From: Verrucomicrobiota bacterium
GTDB taxonomy: Bacteria > Verrucomicrobiota > Verrucomicrobiia > Chthoniobacterales > UBA10450
DNA: 5,696 nucleotides
Assembly (NCBI GenBank): GCA_003219225.1
Contig: QHPZ01000076.1
Location: forward strand, 1-5,696
Direction of reading: 5' to 3'
Under the pieces are notes generated by a model. The model had not been told where the DNA came from, searched no databases, and saw only the letters and a program-made list of their open reading frames with translations. A program made the position numbers and the translations under genes. This document shows, piece by piece, positions 5,463-5,696 of this stretch. How positions within the stretch are numbered: the stretch's first letter is position 1; the number at the start of each line of letters is the position of its first letter.

Positions 5463-5696
5463 ATGAAAGAGCAGAGTGGGATCAGCTATTCCAACGCGGC
5501 CGTCGCCGCCACGCCAAAACATCTTTTGCAGTTCGCGGTCGACCAGCGTTACGAGGATTACACGCCAGTGGATCATGCCGTGTGGCGATTCATCATGCGG
5601 CAGAACATTTTTTTCCTCCGCGAGTACGCGCACAAAGTTTATTTCCAGGGGCTGCTCAACACCGGCATCTCCTTTGACCGCATCCCGCGCATCCAG
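5463..5696 (+). CDS. Aromatic amino acid hydroxylase (phenylalanine 4-monooxygenase family), N-terminal part
   Basis: Seventy-eight residues are present, with no stop before the right edge. Enzymes of this family hydroxylate phenylalanine (or tyrosine/tryptophan) in the cytoplasm using iron, oxygen and tetrahydropterin. The fragment has the family's N-terminal region: PKHLLQFAVDQRYEDYTPVDHAVWRFIMRQ (about residues 18-47), then FLREYAHKVYFQGL and NTGISFDRIPRI. The phrase YTPVDHAVWRFIMRQ is the main evidence, being typical of the long bacterial aromatic amino acid hydroxylases. The iron ligands (two His and a Glu) would lie further on and are not in the window, so activity and substrate cannot be judged. 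The start at 5463 is set by a strong ribosome binding site. The compound palindrome 51 nt upstream separates it from the anti-sigma gene, so it is probably transcribed independently, though no promoter was recognised. Confidence 0.85.
   Translation, partial: MKEQSGISYSNAAVAATPKHLLQFAVDQRYEDYTPVDHAVWRFIMRQNIFFLREYAHKVYFQGLLNTGISFDRIPRIQ

Overview
The window reads as one strand of a GC-rich bacterial chromosome with six genes, all on the + strand and tightly packed. Hairpin-forming repeats of at least two families sit at the gene boundaries. Protein style (a debranching enzyme, a MscS-type channel ending PLFPYIWNEI, an ECF sigma/anti-sigma pair with a DUF4349 ectodomain, a pterin-dependent aromatic amino acid hydroxylase), weak Shine-Dalgarno use and the short palindromes all suggest a soil Verrucomicrobiota genome of the Chthoniobacterales type. 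This is a guess from pattern memory; an Acidobacteriota or related genome is not excluded.

Layout. Positions 1-570 hold the C-terminal end of a glycogen debranching enzyme. It overlaps by 17 nt a MscS-type mechanosensitive channel gene (554-1569). That gene is broken near 1271-1290: the N-terminal pore and beta domain are in one frame and the C-terminal domain is in the -1 frame, with a piece apparently missing between them. After a 78-nt gap containing a hairpin repeat comes an exported L,D-transpeptidase (1648-2667). A second copy of the same repeat follows it directly, paired with an inverted third copy (2668-2732). An ECF sigma factor (2790-3347) and, one base later, a 670-residue membrane protein (3349-5361) form an obvious two-gene unit. 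The second protein has an N-terminal zinc-binding anti-sigma motif, a membrane helix, a DUF4349 ectodomain in which I see three related modules, and a C-terminal membrane helix. Its stop codon lies inside a compound palindrome (5356-5412). The 5' end of an aromatic amino acid hydroxylase gene (from 5463), with the clearest ribosome binding site in the window, runs off the right edge.

How the parts relate. Three loci bear on the cell envelope: the channel (osmotic release), the L,D-transpeptidase (peptidoglycan cross-linking) and the sigma/anti-sigma pair (a predicted envelope-sensing switch). The sequence does not show that they share regulation. The debranching enzyme and hydroxylase are metabolic and probably unrelated.

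The most unusual items are the triple-module anti-sigma/DUF4349 fusion, a perfect 22-bp palindrome in frame within the sigma factor's interdomain linker, the repeat hairpins with a compensatory base-pair change flanking the transpeptidase gene, and the disrupted channel gene. I see no CRISPR array, tRNA, rRNA, insertion sequence or phage gene.
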